13,655 bases of DNA from the NCBI GenBank assembly GCA_002481295.1, contig DLDU01000007.1, positions 67,285-80,939 of the forward strand, in the 5' to 3' direction. The stretch is from Prevotella sp. UBA7764 (GTDB lineage Bacteria > Bacteroidota > Bacteroidia > Bacteroidales > Bacteroidaceae). Shown piece by piece: positions 1 through 7,675 of the stretch; the first letter of the stretch is position 1; every line of letters begins with the position of its first letter. The position numbers were made by a program, and so were the translations under genes. The notes under the pieces were generated by a model that was not told where the DNA came from, did not search any database, and was given only the letters and a program-made list of their open reading frames with translations.

Positions 1-93
1 CAAGTAGAGAAGCGCTTGCAGGTAGACCGCGCTTTCCAGGCAGAAATCGTAAGTATAGAGAATTCATTCAAGCTGAAAGATACAGCCGAATAA
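1..93 (+). CDS. 3' end of an unidentified gene
   Basis: The first 93 bases read as an open frame of 30 codons ending in TAA, directly followed by a strong terminator hairpin, so this is very probably the C-terminal end of a gene that starts left of the window. The visible tail is charged and likely helical, with residues such as KRLQVDRAF and FKLKDTAE. Nothing in it allows a family assignment. It converges on the minus-strand MCE/amidase pair and shares the terminator with it. Confidence 0.55.
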   Translation, partial: QVEKRLQVDRAFQAEIVSIENSFKLKDTAE

Positions 94-98
94 CAAAT

Positions 99-137
99 AA
101 AAAATGCGTCACCAAAAGATTTGGTGACGCATTTTTT
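99..137. terminator. Bidirectional intrinsic terminator
   Basis: An inverted repeat with an 18-bp perfect stem and a 3-base AGA loop. The core arms are ATGCGTCACCAAA and TTTGGTGACGCAT, flanked by an A-run on the left and a T-run on the right, so a U-tract follows the hairpin in both directions. It lies 5 bases after the stop of the leftmost + strand gene and about 10 bases after the stop of the minus-strand MCE gene, which is the expected place for a terminator serving converging genes. Confidence 0.9.
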
Positions 138-147
138 ATGCCTTTCT

Positions 148-1071
148 TTATTTATCCTTCTTCCCGAAGAGTGAGAAGTGGACATAGCGCTTGGGGTGAG
201 CCTTCAAGTCTGTCAGCAGAGAATCTGCACTGCCCACGGTATTGTTCAGCCGGTGATAGAGTTTATCATCATTCATCAGCAGTCCAAGCGTGCCGTCCTT
301 GCCATTCAGCTTAGCCGTCACCTCCTGGACATTGGCAAGCGTCTGGTCGACTTTCGCCATCGTATTGGCTACATCGATAGAGGCGAGATTTGCCGTCAGG
401 CGAGAGGTGTTGTCGAGTGTGGTACCGGCTTTGTCCAGGGCATAGTCGGCTTTGCTCATCATACCCGGCACACGTCCGTTGACTTGAGCCATCAGCGTAT
501 TGAGATTGCGTGAGGTGGTGTTGAGGTTATTGGTGATCGCCTCCACATTGTGCAGAGAATGAGCCAAAGCAGGATCAGCGAGCAACGCATTGACACTCGT
601 GAGGATGCTGTCGATCTTCGGGATAAGCTGCTTCACTGCCGGCAACATCGTACGCACGGAACCCAACATACCTTCGTTGATCTGTCCCTGTATCGTATCG
701 CCCGGCTCCACACGCTCACGCGGATTGTTGGCCAAGAGCAAATTCATCTTCACATTGCCCATCAGATCACTGACAATCTCAGCGGAAGAACCTTTGGGAA
801 TGCGGAGATCATTGTTCACATCGAACTTCACGACGATGTCGCCATTGCCGTCGTAGTCGTAGTTGATATCCTTCACCACACCCACCTGATAGCCGTCGGC
901 ATAGATAGGATTGGAGCGTGACAGGCCGCTGATGTCCTTAAACTTGATATAGTAGGACTTGTCGCTGGAGAACACCGACATGCCTTTCAGGAAATTCATG
1001 CCGAAGAACAGCAGCGCTATACCTACGATGGCCACAAGGGCAATCTTGACTTCATTGGTGAAAAACTTCAT
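148..1071 (-). CDS. MlaD-like MCE-domain membrane protein
   Basis: A 307-residue protein starting MKFFTNEVKIALVAIVG. Residues 8-29 form one N-terminal membrane anchor, and residues about 38-115 form a single MCE domain (YYIKFKDISGL, YQVGVVKDI). A long, mostly helical tail follows with repeated asparagine- and leucine-rich heptad-like segments (about 145-290). MCE proteins of the MlaD/PqiB/YebT type move phospholipids between the inner and outer membranes, with the MCE domain forming a hexameric ring in the periplasm. A start 21 codons further upstream is open, but it would lie inside the amidase gene and would put a charged stretch before the anchor, so the internal ATG at 1071 is chosen. This start lies 13 bases after the amidase stop, so the two genes are probably one transcript. 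No Mla ATPase or permease gene is nearby. Family call is firm; lipid cargo is unknown. Confidence 0.88.
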   Translation of the reverse strand: MKFFTNEVKIALVAIVGIALLFFGMNFLKGMSVFSSDKSYYIKFKDISGLSRSNPIYADGYQVGVVKDINYDYDGNGDIVVKFDVNNDLRIPKGSSAEIVSDLMGNVKMNLLLANNPRERVEPGDTIQGQINEGMLGSVRTMLPAVKQLIPKIDSILTSVNALLADPALAHSLHNVEAITNNLNTTSRNLNTLMAQVNGRVPGMMSKADYALDKAGTTLDNTSRLTANLASIDVANTMAKVDQTLANVQEVTAKLNGKDGTLGLLMNDDKLYHRLNNTVGSADSLLTDLKAHPKRYVHFSLFGKKDK

Positions 1072-1084
1072 GTGCGTATGATTT

Positions 1085-2458
1085 TTATTTCTTTCGTTTA
1101 TTTGAGAGGAACTCCTTGATCGCCTCGTTGACATCCATCTGCTTGCCGTCTTTATAGGCTACGATGAACGCGCCGGGGAACTTGTCGAGAATCTCCTTGC
1201 GGGAGCGGTTGACAGCATTGTAGTCGGTACTGCTACCGTAGAAGTATTTCCATTTATCGCCGTCCGCCATCCGCTCGATGCCTGTGAGCTCTTTGAACTG
1301 ACGGTCGTTGTCGCGCAACTTATAGGATCCTTGGAGTATCTGAATCTTGAATACCGGAGCATGAGCAGCCTGCTGACTGACAATTTTCTTGTCGTTGTCT
1401 TTCTTTACTTGCTTCTCAGCCTTGACAGCTTTGTCGGACTTTGCTTTATTCTTGCTCGTAGCCTTGGGTGAAGCAACTTCACGTTTTTGCGGAGTATTGC
1501 TGTTTTGTTGCGGAGTATCGTTGCTTCCCTTCCCTGCAACAGACTTTCTTTGAACGCTTGTCCTTGTCGTCCTGTTGCTTCGACGGTCGTCGATAACAGG
1601 CTGGTCATCATCCGTATTGTTGTTGGAAGGTGCACTGACCTCAATCACACGGTTCTGATAAGGCAATGTCGACTGGGTGTCGTACTTATTCTTATAGGTG
1701 ATAAAAGCATTGTAGATGCCTTTGGTATAGAGGTCCACTGCTGAGTCGGAATTCATAAACTGCTCCTCATCGGGCGTAGAGATGAAGCCCAACTCCAAAA
1801 GGATGGCAGGCATGGAAGTGAGCCGGAGCACAGCAAGATTGTTTTGATGCGAGCCACCGTCCTGTCTTCCCGTAGCCTGACAGACGCAGTGCTGCATCAG
1901 ACGGGAAAGCTCCACACTGCGCTGCCGGTTGTTGTCAGCGATAAACTCAAACATGATGTCGCCTTCTGCTGAGTTCATGTCCAGTCCGCTGTATTTCTTT
2001 TGGTAGTCTTTCTCAAGGAAGATCACAGAGTTCTCACGCTTAGCCACGTCGAGGTTCTCACGGATTCCGCGGTCGCCGGAACGCTCTCCACGCCCGAGAG
2101 TATAGCTTTGGAAGCCGTGAGCTGTGTGTGAGCCGTCCACTGCATTGATATGAATGGAGATGAAGAGGTCGGCTTTGTTGCGGTTGGCAATGTCGGCACG
2201 CTCATGAAGAGGAATGAAGACATCGGTCTTGCGCGTGTAGATGACGCGCACATCGGGGCAATGGCTCTCCACAAAGCGACCAAACGCCAAGGCATATTTC
2301 AGCGTCAGGTTTTTCTCATTGGACACTGCACCGGGAGCGCCGAAGTCGTTGCCACCATGACCGGCATCAACGACAAGCGTAAAGCGGGAGGCTGCACTTG
2401 CAGTCACAAGTGCGAAAAAGAAGAAAACAGGAATTATGAGAAGTATCCTTTTCAACAT
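1085..2458 (-). CDS. N-acetylmuramoyl-L-alanine amidase with SPOR domain
   Basis: A 457-residue secreted cell-wall hydrolase of the Amidase_3 (AmiA/B/C) family, cutting the bond between MurNAc and the L-alanine of the peptide stem. Residues 1-23 look like a signal peptide (hydrophobic run IIPVFFFFALV, then TASA). The catalytic domain spans about 26-245. Zinc ligands appear as H34 in VVDAGHGG, E48 in SNEKNLTL and H103 in SIHINA, with catalytic E222 in LLELGF. A lysine-, asparagine- and glutamine-rich linker (about 255-365) leads to a C-terminal SPOR domain (FKIQILQGS, WKYFYGS), which in this family binds denuded glycan at division sites. The MCE gene follows 13 bases downstream. All catalytic residues are present, so it should be active. 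Not given a symbol because several paralogues are usual in this phylum. Confidence 0.93.
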   Translation of the reverse strand: MLKRILLIIPVFFFFALVTASAASRFTLVVDAGHGGNDFGAPGAVSNEKNLTLKYALAFGRFVESHCPDVRVIYTRKTDVFIPLHERADIANRNKADLFISIHINAVDGSHTAHGFQSYTLGRGERSGDRGIRENLDVAKRENSVIFLEKDYQKKYSGLDMNSAEGDIMFEFIADNNRQRSVELSRLMQHCVCQATGRQDGGSHQNNLAVLRLTSMPAILLELGFISTPDEEQFMNSDSAVDLYTKGIYNAFITYKNKYDTQSTLPYQNRVIEVSAPSNNNTDDDQPVIDDRRSNRTTRTSVQRKSVAGKGSNDTPQQNSNTPQKREVASPKATSKNKAKSDKAVKAEKQVKKDNDKKIVSQQAAHAPVFKIQILQGSYKLRDNDRQFKELTGIERMADGDKWKYFYGSSTDYNAVNRSRKEILDKFPGAFIVAYKDGKQMDVNEAIKEFLSNKRKK

Positions 2459-2514
2459 ATCGATGATTCTTACCTTTGCAGTACCAACAAGCGTGAACTT
2501 GTATCAATTTTATG

Positions 2515-2522
2515 CAAAGTTA
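2515..2522 (-). promoter_or_regulatory. -7 promoter box for the amidase/MCE pair
   Basis: On the minus strand this reads TAACTTTG, a match to the Bacteroidetes TAnnTTTG element. It lies 56 bases upstream of the amidase ATG within the 129-base gap after folB. No convincing TTTG -33 element is seen at the usual 19-21 base spacing. It would give the envelope pair its own transcript separate from nrdJ-folB, with a leader of roughly 50 bases. Confidence 0.5.
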
Positions 2523-2587
2523 CGGATTTTACATTAGGGAACTGAAAAGAAGCAATGAGTTTTATTATTTATTAATGATGCAAGTGC

Positions 2588-2959
2588 TTAGCGATTGGTC
2601 AGATGCAGCTCGATGCCGGCACCCTGACAATCAGCACCCATGGGAGGATTGAGCTTGATGACTGTCACATCTATCACCTCGATCTGAGGCCAACGCTGAA
2701 ACAGTCGCTCACCGATCACTCCGGCAAGATGCTCCACAAGATCCACAGGTTCGGACATTGTCTTGGCCACCAGCTGATACACTTCAGCATAGTTGATGGT
2801 GTCCGCCACCTGGTCGCTCTCTACGGCACGGCACACATCAGCCTTCAGTCTGAGGCTGACTTCATAGTCGTTGCCAACAAGACGCTCCTGCGCCTCCACA
2901 CCGTGAAAGGCATGAAAACGTAGGGAACGTAAGAGGATATAGCTTGATTCGCATTTCAT
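2588..2959 (-). CDS. folB: Dihydroneopterin aldolase
   Basis: A 123-residue enzyme that converts 7,8-dihydroneopterin to 6-hydroxymethyl-dihydropterin plus glycolaldehyde in folate synthesis; the family works as a homo-octamer in the cytoplasm. Its length is typical. Diagnostic stretches are FHAFHGVEAQER, DTINYAEVY, LVEHLAGVIGERL and VIKLNPPMGAD. By alignment from memory to the Staphylococcus aureus enzyme, E25 matches the conserved glutamate near the active site, E76 is the pterin anchor and K102 the catalytic lysine. The gene starts 20 bases after the nrdJ stop, so it may be co-transcribed, but a TAGGTTTG box also sits exactly four bases before its ATG and could start a leaderless mRNA. Only folB of the folate genes is in the window. 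Confidence 0.93.
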   Translation of the reverse strand: MKCESSYILLRSLRFHAFHGVEAQERLVGNDYEVSLRLKADVCRAVESDQVADTINYAEVYQLVAKTMSEPVDLVEHLAGVIGERLFQRWPQIEVIDVTVIKLNPPMGADCQGAGIELHLTNR

Positions 2960-2963
2960 ACGT

Positions 2964-2971
2964 CAAACCTA
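2964..2971 (-). promoter_or_regulatory. -7 promoter box abutting folB
   Basis: The minus strand reads TAGGTTTG, then ACGT, then the folB ATG. The TAnnTTTG match has the same 4-base spacing to the start codon as the boxes of dinB and the 74-residue membrane protein. A -33 element at the usual distance is not evident (a GTTG lies only 15 bases upstream), so this promoter is less certain than the dinB one. It lies in the 20-base gap after nrdJ. Confidence 0.4.
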
Positions 2972-2979
2972 AAGCGCGA

Positions 2980-5562
2980 TTATCCACAACGGCTGGCACC
3001 GCAGTTGGTGCAGATGAGGCAACCCTCCTGATAGACAAGAGTCTCCTGACCGCAGACCGGGCACTTCTGGCCTACAGCCTTGGTACCGTCAGTGATATAC
3101 TTCTTCAGTGCGCGCTCCACACCATTCTTCCATGTGTTGATGCTCTCGTCTTTGAGCTGCAAAGAGCCAACGAGCTTGATGACATGGTCGATAGGCATAC
3201 GATAGCGCAGCACGCCGGAGATCAACTTGGCATAGTTCCAGTATTCCGGATTGAACTTCTCGCTCAGTCCTTCCACCGTGGTCTTGTAGCCACGCTTGTT
3301 CTCAAACTGGAAGTCATAGCGATGCGTACCGTCGGGGTTGGTCTGCTTGATGATCTTACCCTTGGTGACGCTCTTCGGCAACACAATGCCCTCGTCGTCG
3401 TCCTGCAAACCGGTGAAGATCTCGTAAGGATAACCGTCGAGCAATCCGACGAAGGCCACCCACTTCTCACGGTTGTTCTGGAAGCGCACTACATCGCAGT
3501 CGAGCTCCTTCGGGCGAACCTCCTGCACAGAAGGACGCGGAATCGACGGTGCGGTAACAGGCTCCGGTGACTCCTTATGGTCTGCGTCTTTCTTTTCTTT
3601 CTTGTCTTTCTTCGACACAGCGATCATCACGCCTGAGCGGCTGCCGTCGCGGTAGATGGTACAGCCCTTGCAGCCTGAGCGCCAAGCCTCGACGTAGAGC
3701 TTGTTGACAAGCGCCTCGTCGACATTGTTAGGCAGGTTGACCGTCACTGAGATGCTGTGGTCCACCCACTTCTGAATAGCGCCCTGCATACGCACCTTCA
3801 TCAGCCAGTCCACGTCGTTGGCGGTAGCTTTATAATAAGGAGAGCGGGCGACGAGCTCGTCGATCTCTTCCTGGCTATATTTCTTCTCGGTGTCGATACC
3901 GTTGACCTTCATCCATTCGAGGAACTTGCGGTGGTAAACGATGTACTCCTCAAAAGAGTCACCGACCTCATCGACAAAGTCCACATGCACGTCAGCATCA
4001 TTGGGATTGACCTTGCGGCGACGCTTGTAGACGGGCATGAACACGGGCTCGATACCACTCGTGGTCTGCGTCATCAGCGAAGTAGTACCTGTTGGAGCGA
4101 TTGTCAGGCAGGCGATGTTGCGGCGGCCATGCTTCACCATGTCCTCATAGAGTTTAGGATCGGCATCCTTCAAGCGAAGGATAAACGGATTGTTCTTCTC
4201 TCGGTCTGCGTCATAGATGCTGAACGCGCCACGCTCCTCAGCCATCTTCACAGAAGAACGATAAGCATTGATGGCCAGATCACGATGTACGCTCACGGCA
4301 AAGTCTGTAGCCTCCTGTGTGCCATAGCGCAAACCCATGGCTGCCAGCATATCGCCCTCGGCGGTGATGCCGACACCTGTACGGCGGCCCTTGCCACTCT
4401 TTTCCTTGATCTTCTCCCAAAGATGATACTCTGTATGTTTCACGTCCTCGCTCTGAGGATCACGACGGATCTTGTCCATGATCTTGTCGATCTTCTCCAT
4501 CTCCAAGTCCACGATGTCGTCCATAATGCGCTGGGCAAGCTGTACGTGACGGCTGAACTTATCGAAGTCGAACTTAGCCTCCTTGGTGAAAGGATGCTCG
4601 ACATAGCTGTAGAGATTGATGCTCAGCAGACGGCAACTGTCATAAGGGCAGAGTGGAATCTCTCCGCAAGGGTTGGTGCTCACCGTCTTGAAGCCGAGGT
4701 CGGCATAGCAGTCAGGAATGCTTTCGCGGATAATTGTGTCCCAAAACAGCACGCCGGGCTCAGCACTCTTCCATGCGTTGTGCACGATCTTCTCCCACAG
4801 CTTGCGGGCAGAGATCTCCTTGCTTACCATCGGTTGATCGCTGTCGATTGGGAACTGCTGAGTGTAGGGCTTGTCGTCTACGGCAGCCTGCATGAATGCG
4901 TCGTCAATGCGCACGCTGACATTGGCACCGGTGACTTTTCCCTCTGTCATCTTAGCATCGATGAAAGCCTCAGAGTCGGGATGCTTGATGCTCACACTGA
5001 GCATGAGCGCACCACGCCGGCCGTCCTGAGCCACCTCACGTGTGGAGTTGCTGTAGCGCTCCATGAATGGCACCAAGCCGGTAGAGGTCAGTGCGGAGTT
5101 GTTCACAGGGCTGCCTTTCGGACGAATCTGACTCATGTCATGGCCTACACCGCCACGACGCTTCATCAGTTGCACCTGCTCCTCGTCGATTTTCATAATA
5201 GCACCATAGCTGTCAGCATTGCCATCAAGACCGATGACAAAGCAGTTGCTCAGTGATGCTACCTGGTGATCATTGCCGATACCCGTCATCGGGCTACCTG
5301 CCGGCACGATGTAGCGGAAGTGATCGAGCACGTCGAAGACCTGTTGGGCAGAGAGCGGATTAGGATACTTCTTCTCGATGCGCGCAATCTCGTTGGCAAT
5401 ACGCCAGTGCATCTGCTCCGGGCTTTTCTCAAAGATATTGCCGAAGCTGTCCTTCATGGCGTACTTGTTGACCCACACACGTGCCGCCAACTCGTCGCCG
5501 CCGAAGTACTGCAAAGAGGCCTCGTAAGCCTCTTCGTAAGTGTATGTCTGTTTGTTTTCCAT
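2980..5562 (-). CDS. nrdJ: Class II (B12-dependent) ribonucleotide reductase
   Basis: An 860-residue adenosylcobalamin-dependent ribonucleoside-diphosphate reductase, making deoxyribonucleotides without need for or harm from oxygen. The catalytic barrel occupies about 1-645. The NPCGE motif at 297-301 carries the thiyl-radical C299 with N297 and E301. C107 and C310 are the expected redox pair; the 11-residue step from C299 to C310 matches the Thermotoga maritima enzyme as I recall it. GCKGCTIYRDGSR (630-642) is also typical of NrdJ. A lysine-rich linker (about 650-685) leads to a TSCPD-type domain (about 689-822). A C-terminal cysteine cluster follows (CPVC 834-837, C848, CTNC 851-854, C859), fitting a zinc ribbon and the redox tail. 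No class I partner or radical-SAM activase is nearby. It heads the block with folB 20 bases downstream and has a structured leader. The ATG at 5562 follows an AAGGGG ribosome-binding candidate. Confidence 0.96.
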   Translation of the reverse strand: MENKQTYTYEEAYEASLQYFGGDELAARVWVNKYAMKDSFGNIFEKSPEQMHWRIANEIARIEKKYPNPLSAQQVFDVLDHFRYIVPAGSPMTGIGNDHQVASLSNCFVIGLDGNADSYGAIMKIDEEQVQLMKRRGGVGHDMSQIRPKGSPVNNSALTSTGLVPFMERYSNSTREVAQDGRRGALMLSVSIKHPDSEAFIDAKMTEGKVTGANVSVRIDDAFMQAAVDDKPYTQQFPIDSDQPMVSKEISARKLWEKIVHNAWKSAEPGVLFWDTIIRESIPDCYADLGFKTVSTNPCGEIPLCPYDSCRLLSINLYSYVEHPFTKEAKFDFDKFSRHVQLAQRIMDDIVDLEMEKIDKIMDKIRRDPQSEDVKHTEYHLWEKIKEKSGKGRRTGVGITAEGDMLAAMGLRYGTQEATDFAVSVHRDLAINAYRSSVKMAEERGAFSIYDADREKNNPFILRLKDADPKLYEDMVKHGRRNIACLTIAPTGTTSLMTQTTSGIEPVFMPVYKRRRKVNPNDADVHVDFVDEVGDSFEEYIVYHRKFLEWMKVNGIDTEKKYSQEEIDELVARSPYYKATANDVDWLMKVRMQGAIQKWVDHSISVTVNLPNNVDEALVNKLYVEAWRSGCKGCTIYRDGSRSGVMIAVSKKDKKEKKDADHKESPEPVTAPSIPRPSVQEVRPKELDCDVVRFQNNREKWVAFVGLLDGYPYEIFTGLQDDDEGIVLPKSVTKGKIIKQTNPDGTHRYDFQFENKRGYKTTVEGLSEKFNPEYWNYAKLISGVLRYRMPIDHVIKLVGSLQLKDESINTWKNGVERALKKYITDGTKAVGQKCPVCGQETLVYQEGCLICTNCGASRCG

Positions 5563-5572
5563 TGGTTGATAA

Positions 5573-5608
5573 CCCCTTATGTCAATCCTTTCGGACTGGG
5601 GGCTGCAT
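5573..5608 (-). promoter_or_regulatory. Structured nrdJ leader with nested short open frame
   Basis: In the transcript sense this stretch contains CCCC, then CAGTCC-GAAA-GGATTG (a 6-bp stem with one G-U pair and a GNRA tetraloop), then ACATAA, then GGGG. The CCCC/GGGG pairing would enclose the inner hairpin and mask AAGGGG, the likely ribosome-binding site 10 bases before the nrdJ ATG. GGTT and AACC just downstream could pair instead, using part of the same G-run, so two folds exclude each other. An 8-codon open frame (ATG at 5608, peptide MQPPVRKD, TGA ending at 5582) runs through the hairpin. I see no canonical cobalamin riboswitch B12 box. The pairings are visible; regulation is inferred. 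Confidence 0.45.
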
Positions 5609-5647
5609 GATTGTGTTGATGAATTATTTGCTTTTAAATGTAGACTG

Positions 5648-5655
5648 CAAAACTA
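5648..5655 (-). promoter_or_regulatory. -7 promoter box for nrdJ
   Basis: Minus strand TAGTTTTG, a TAnnTTTG match. A GTTG on the same strand lies 22 bases upstream, slightly longer than the usual 19-21 base spacing. It predicts a leader of about 80 bases carrying the hairpin described above. Confidence 0.5.
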
Positions 5656-5729
5656 CAAAAGTTTTCTCATATTCTATCAACTTTCTAAAGATATTTAGGA
5701 GAAAACTTTTCCCTTTTGGAATTTTTCCC

Positions 5730-5737
5730 TATCTTTG
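5730..5737 (+). promoter_or_regulatory. -7 promoter box for the nitroreductase/GNAT pair
   Basis: TATCTTTG, the best form of the Bacteroidetes -7 element, 22 bases before the nitroreductase ATG. No clear TTTG lies at the normal -33 distance; the nearest is only 11 bases upstream. It is divergent from the nrdJ promoter, and the two boxes are about 75 bases apart in an AT-rich region. Confidence 0.6.
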
Positions 5738-5759
5738 CAATTACTAAATTGAACAAGAA

Positions 5760-6497
5760 ATGGAAAGCTTAATACATCGTAGAAGTATTAGAAAGTACCA
5801 AGATAAAGAGGTGGACGAGCATCTGTTGCATCGTCTGTTTGAGCAGGCTGAGCGCACGCCCACGATGGGCAACCTGCAACTCTACAGCGTCATCGTCACA
5901 CGCGACCCGAAGATGAAGGAGCGCTTGGCACCCGCACACTTTGGTCAACCGATGGTGACGGGAGCTCCCGTAGTGCTGACGTTCTGCGCCGACTATCGCC
6001 GCACGACGCTTTGGGGCGAACAGCGCAAAGGTCATCCCGGCTACGACAACCTGCTGAGCTTTGTCAACGCTGCTACCGACGCTCTGCTCTATTGCCAGAC
6101 ATTCTGCAATCTGGCCGAAGAAGCCGGACTGGGCACTTGTTTCTTGGGTACGACCATCTACCAGCCACAAGCTATCATCGATCTGTTAGAGTTGCCGCCT
6201 TTGGTATTCCCCATTGCAACTATTACGTTGGGCTGGCCCGATGAGAATCCGGCACAGAGCGACCGCTTGCCTCTTAACGGCATCGTCCACGAAGAGGTTT
6301 ATCACGACTACACGTCGCAGCAGATTGACGACATCTATGGTCCGAAAGAAAATCTTCCGGAGAACAAGCAGTATGTGGAGATCAACCACACCGAGACACT
6401 CGCACAAGTGTTCACCGACATCCGCTATACCGCAAAAGACTGCGAGGCCATGAGCGAGGGGCTGAAGAAAGCTCTGCGTCATCAGGGCTTCATGTAA
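5760..6497 (+). CDS. NfsA/Frp-type NAD(P)H nitroreductase
   Basis: A 245-residue FMN-dependent oxidoreductase of the nitroreductase family. The N-terminal RRSIRKYQDKEV (residues 7-18) is the typical FMN-phosphate binding start. Residues about 36-45 (TMGNLQLYSV), 124-131 (GLGTCFLG) and the LGWP near 178-181 match the NfsA/Frp branch, and the length and C-terminal helical extension (about 200-245) fit it. Such enzymes pass electrons from NAD(P)H to quinones, flavins or nitro compounds in the cytoplasm; the natural substrate here cannot be read. The ATG at 5760 sits 22 bases after a TATCTTTG box. The GNAT gene begins 11 bases after its stop, so the two form an operon. Confidence 0.9.
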   Translation: MESLIHRRSIRKYQDKEVDEHLLHRLFEQAERTPTMGNLQLYSVIVTRDPKMKERLAPAHFGQPMVTGAPVVLTFCADYRRTTLWGEQRKGHPGYDNLLSFVNAATDALLYCQTFCNLAEEAGLGTCFLGTTIYQPQAIIDLLELPPLVFPIATITLGWPDENPAQSDRLPLNGIVHEEVYHDYTSQQIDDIYGPKENLPENKQYVEINHTETLAQVFTDIRYTAKDCEAMSEGLKKALRHQGFM

Positions 6498-6508
6498 ACC
6501 AGTAAGTA

Positions 6509-7675
6509 ATGAGTAAAATAGAAATAAGAAAGGTAGAGACGCTTAGTGAACTGAAAACTTTTATTCAATTCTTCTACGATCTCTACCGCGACAATCCGTG
6601 TGCCGTACCTTATCTATATGGTGAGGAGATGAAAACGTTGCGCAAGGACAAAAACCCGGCCTTTGAATTTTGTGAAGCCGACTATTTCCTGGCTTATCGC
6701 GACGGAAAGGTCGTGGGGCGCGTGGCAGCCATGATCAACCATCGGGCCAATGAGCGGTGGAACAAGCGGATGGTGCGCTTCGGCTGGTTCGACTTCATCG
6801 ACGACATCGACGTATGCCGTGCTTTGCTCGACACCGTAGCCCATTGGGGAAAAGACAAAGGTATGGACTGCATCGGAGGTCCCTTTGGCTTTGAGGACAT
6901 GGACCGCGAGGGTATGATGGTCGAAGGCTTTGACCGCCTCTCTACCTTATATATTAATTACAATAATGAGTACTACCCCCGTTTCATGGATCAGCTCGGG
7001 TTCCGCAAAGACAACGACTGGTTGGAATGCCGGGTGAAGGTGCCGGAGGTGACGCCCCGTAAGTTTGCGCTTACAGCGGAGTTGGTACAGAAGCGCTACA
7101 ACCTGCAAGTACGCAAATACGGTGTACTCGATTTCGTGAAGCGAGGCAAAGGTAAAGAACTCTTCGACATCGTCAACCGCACCTACGATGGTCTATATGG
7201 CTTCTCCCATCTTTCCGACGATCAGATCTCGCGTTTGGTCAACGATTACATCCGCCGTGCTGACCTCAACTTGGTCACCTGCGTGGTTGATGCCAATGAC
7301 AACGACCGCATGGTAGGCTTCGGCGTGTCGTTTCCTTCTTTCTCCCGTGCTCTACAGCACACACGCGACGGACGTCTCTTGCCAATGGGCTGGTGGCAGT
7401 TGCTGCGTGTGATGAAATGGCACAAGACCGATACCGTCGACCTGCTACTCATTGCCGTGCTGCCCGAATACCGAATGAAAGGTGCCAACGCTCTTATCTT
7501 CAACGACCTCATCAGCTGGTACCGTCACTATGGATTCAAATGGGCCGAGGCCATGCCACAGATGGAGACTAACCATGGTGTTCTCGACCAGTGGCAATAT
7601 CTCGAAGCCGAACAACACAGAAGGCATCGGGCGTACATTCGTGAGATTGATGAGCCCATAAAGAAGACAGAGTAA
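6509..7675 (+). CDS. YghO-like large GNAT-fold acyltransferase
   Basis: A 388-residue cytoplasmic protein resembling the E. coli YghO family of long GNAT-fold proteins, which have no established substrate. The N-terminal half holds one GNAT-like unit, with YRDGKVVGRVAAMINHR (63-79) and GGPFGFEDMDREGMM (123-137). The C-terminal half holds a second, with MVGFGVSFPSFS (268-279) and VLPEYRMKGANALI (317-330). The latter resembles the acetyl-CoA pyrophosphate loop, although its glycines are fewer than in the classical motif. It is translated 11 bases after the nitroreductase. Its last codons (KKTE, stop) are the first copy of a direct repeat that recurs twice after the stop. The fold and family are reasonably clear. 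That it acetylates something is inferred, and the acceptor is unknown. Confidence 0.8.
   Translation: MSKIEIRKVETLSELKTFIQFFYDLYRDNPCAVPYLYGEEMKTLRKDKNPAFEFCEADYFLAYRDGKVVGRVAAMINHRANERWNKRMVRFGWFDFIDDIDVCRALLDTVAHWGKDKGMDCIGGPFGFEDMDREGMMVEGFDRLSTLYINYNNEYYPRFMDQLGFRKDNDWLECRVKVPEVTPRKFALTAELVQKRYNLQVRKYGVLDFVKRGKGKELFDIVNRTYDGLYGFSHLSDDQISRLVNDYIRRADLNLVTCVVDANDNDRMVGFGVSFPSFSRALQHTRDGRLLPMGWWQLLRVMKWHKTDTVDLLLIAVLPEYRMKGANALIFNDLISWYRHYGFKWAEAMPQMETNHGVLDQWQYLEAEQHRRHRAYIREIDEPIKKTE

Noticed and set aside
1072..1134. Longer start for the MCE protein
   Set aside because: It would overlap the amidase gene and put a 21-residue charged extension before the membrane anchor; the ATG at 1071 gives the normal MlaD form.
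2471..2478. TACCTTTG on the + strand in the amidase leader
   Set aside because: It matches the -7 consensus, but no gene follows on the + strand; it would only produce RNA antisense to folB, and there is no -33 element. Probably chance.
3757..5256. Long open frame on the + strand opposite nrdJ
   Set aside because: nrdJ is unmistakable on the other strand (NPCGE and cysteine motifs). The antisense frame is a by-product of codon use, with no promoter box or family resemblance.
5573..5655. Canonical cobalamin riboswitch upstream of nrdJ
   Set aside because: The leader is only about 80 bases, far shorter than a cobalamin aptamer, and I see no B12-box consensus; the hairpin found is a different structure.
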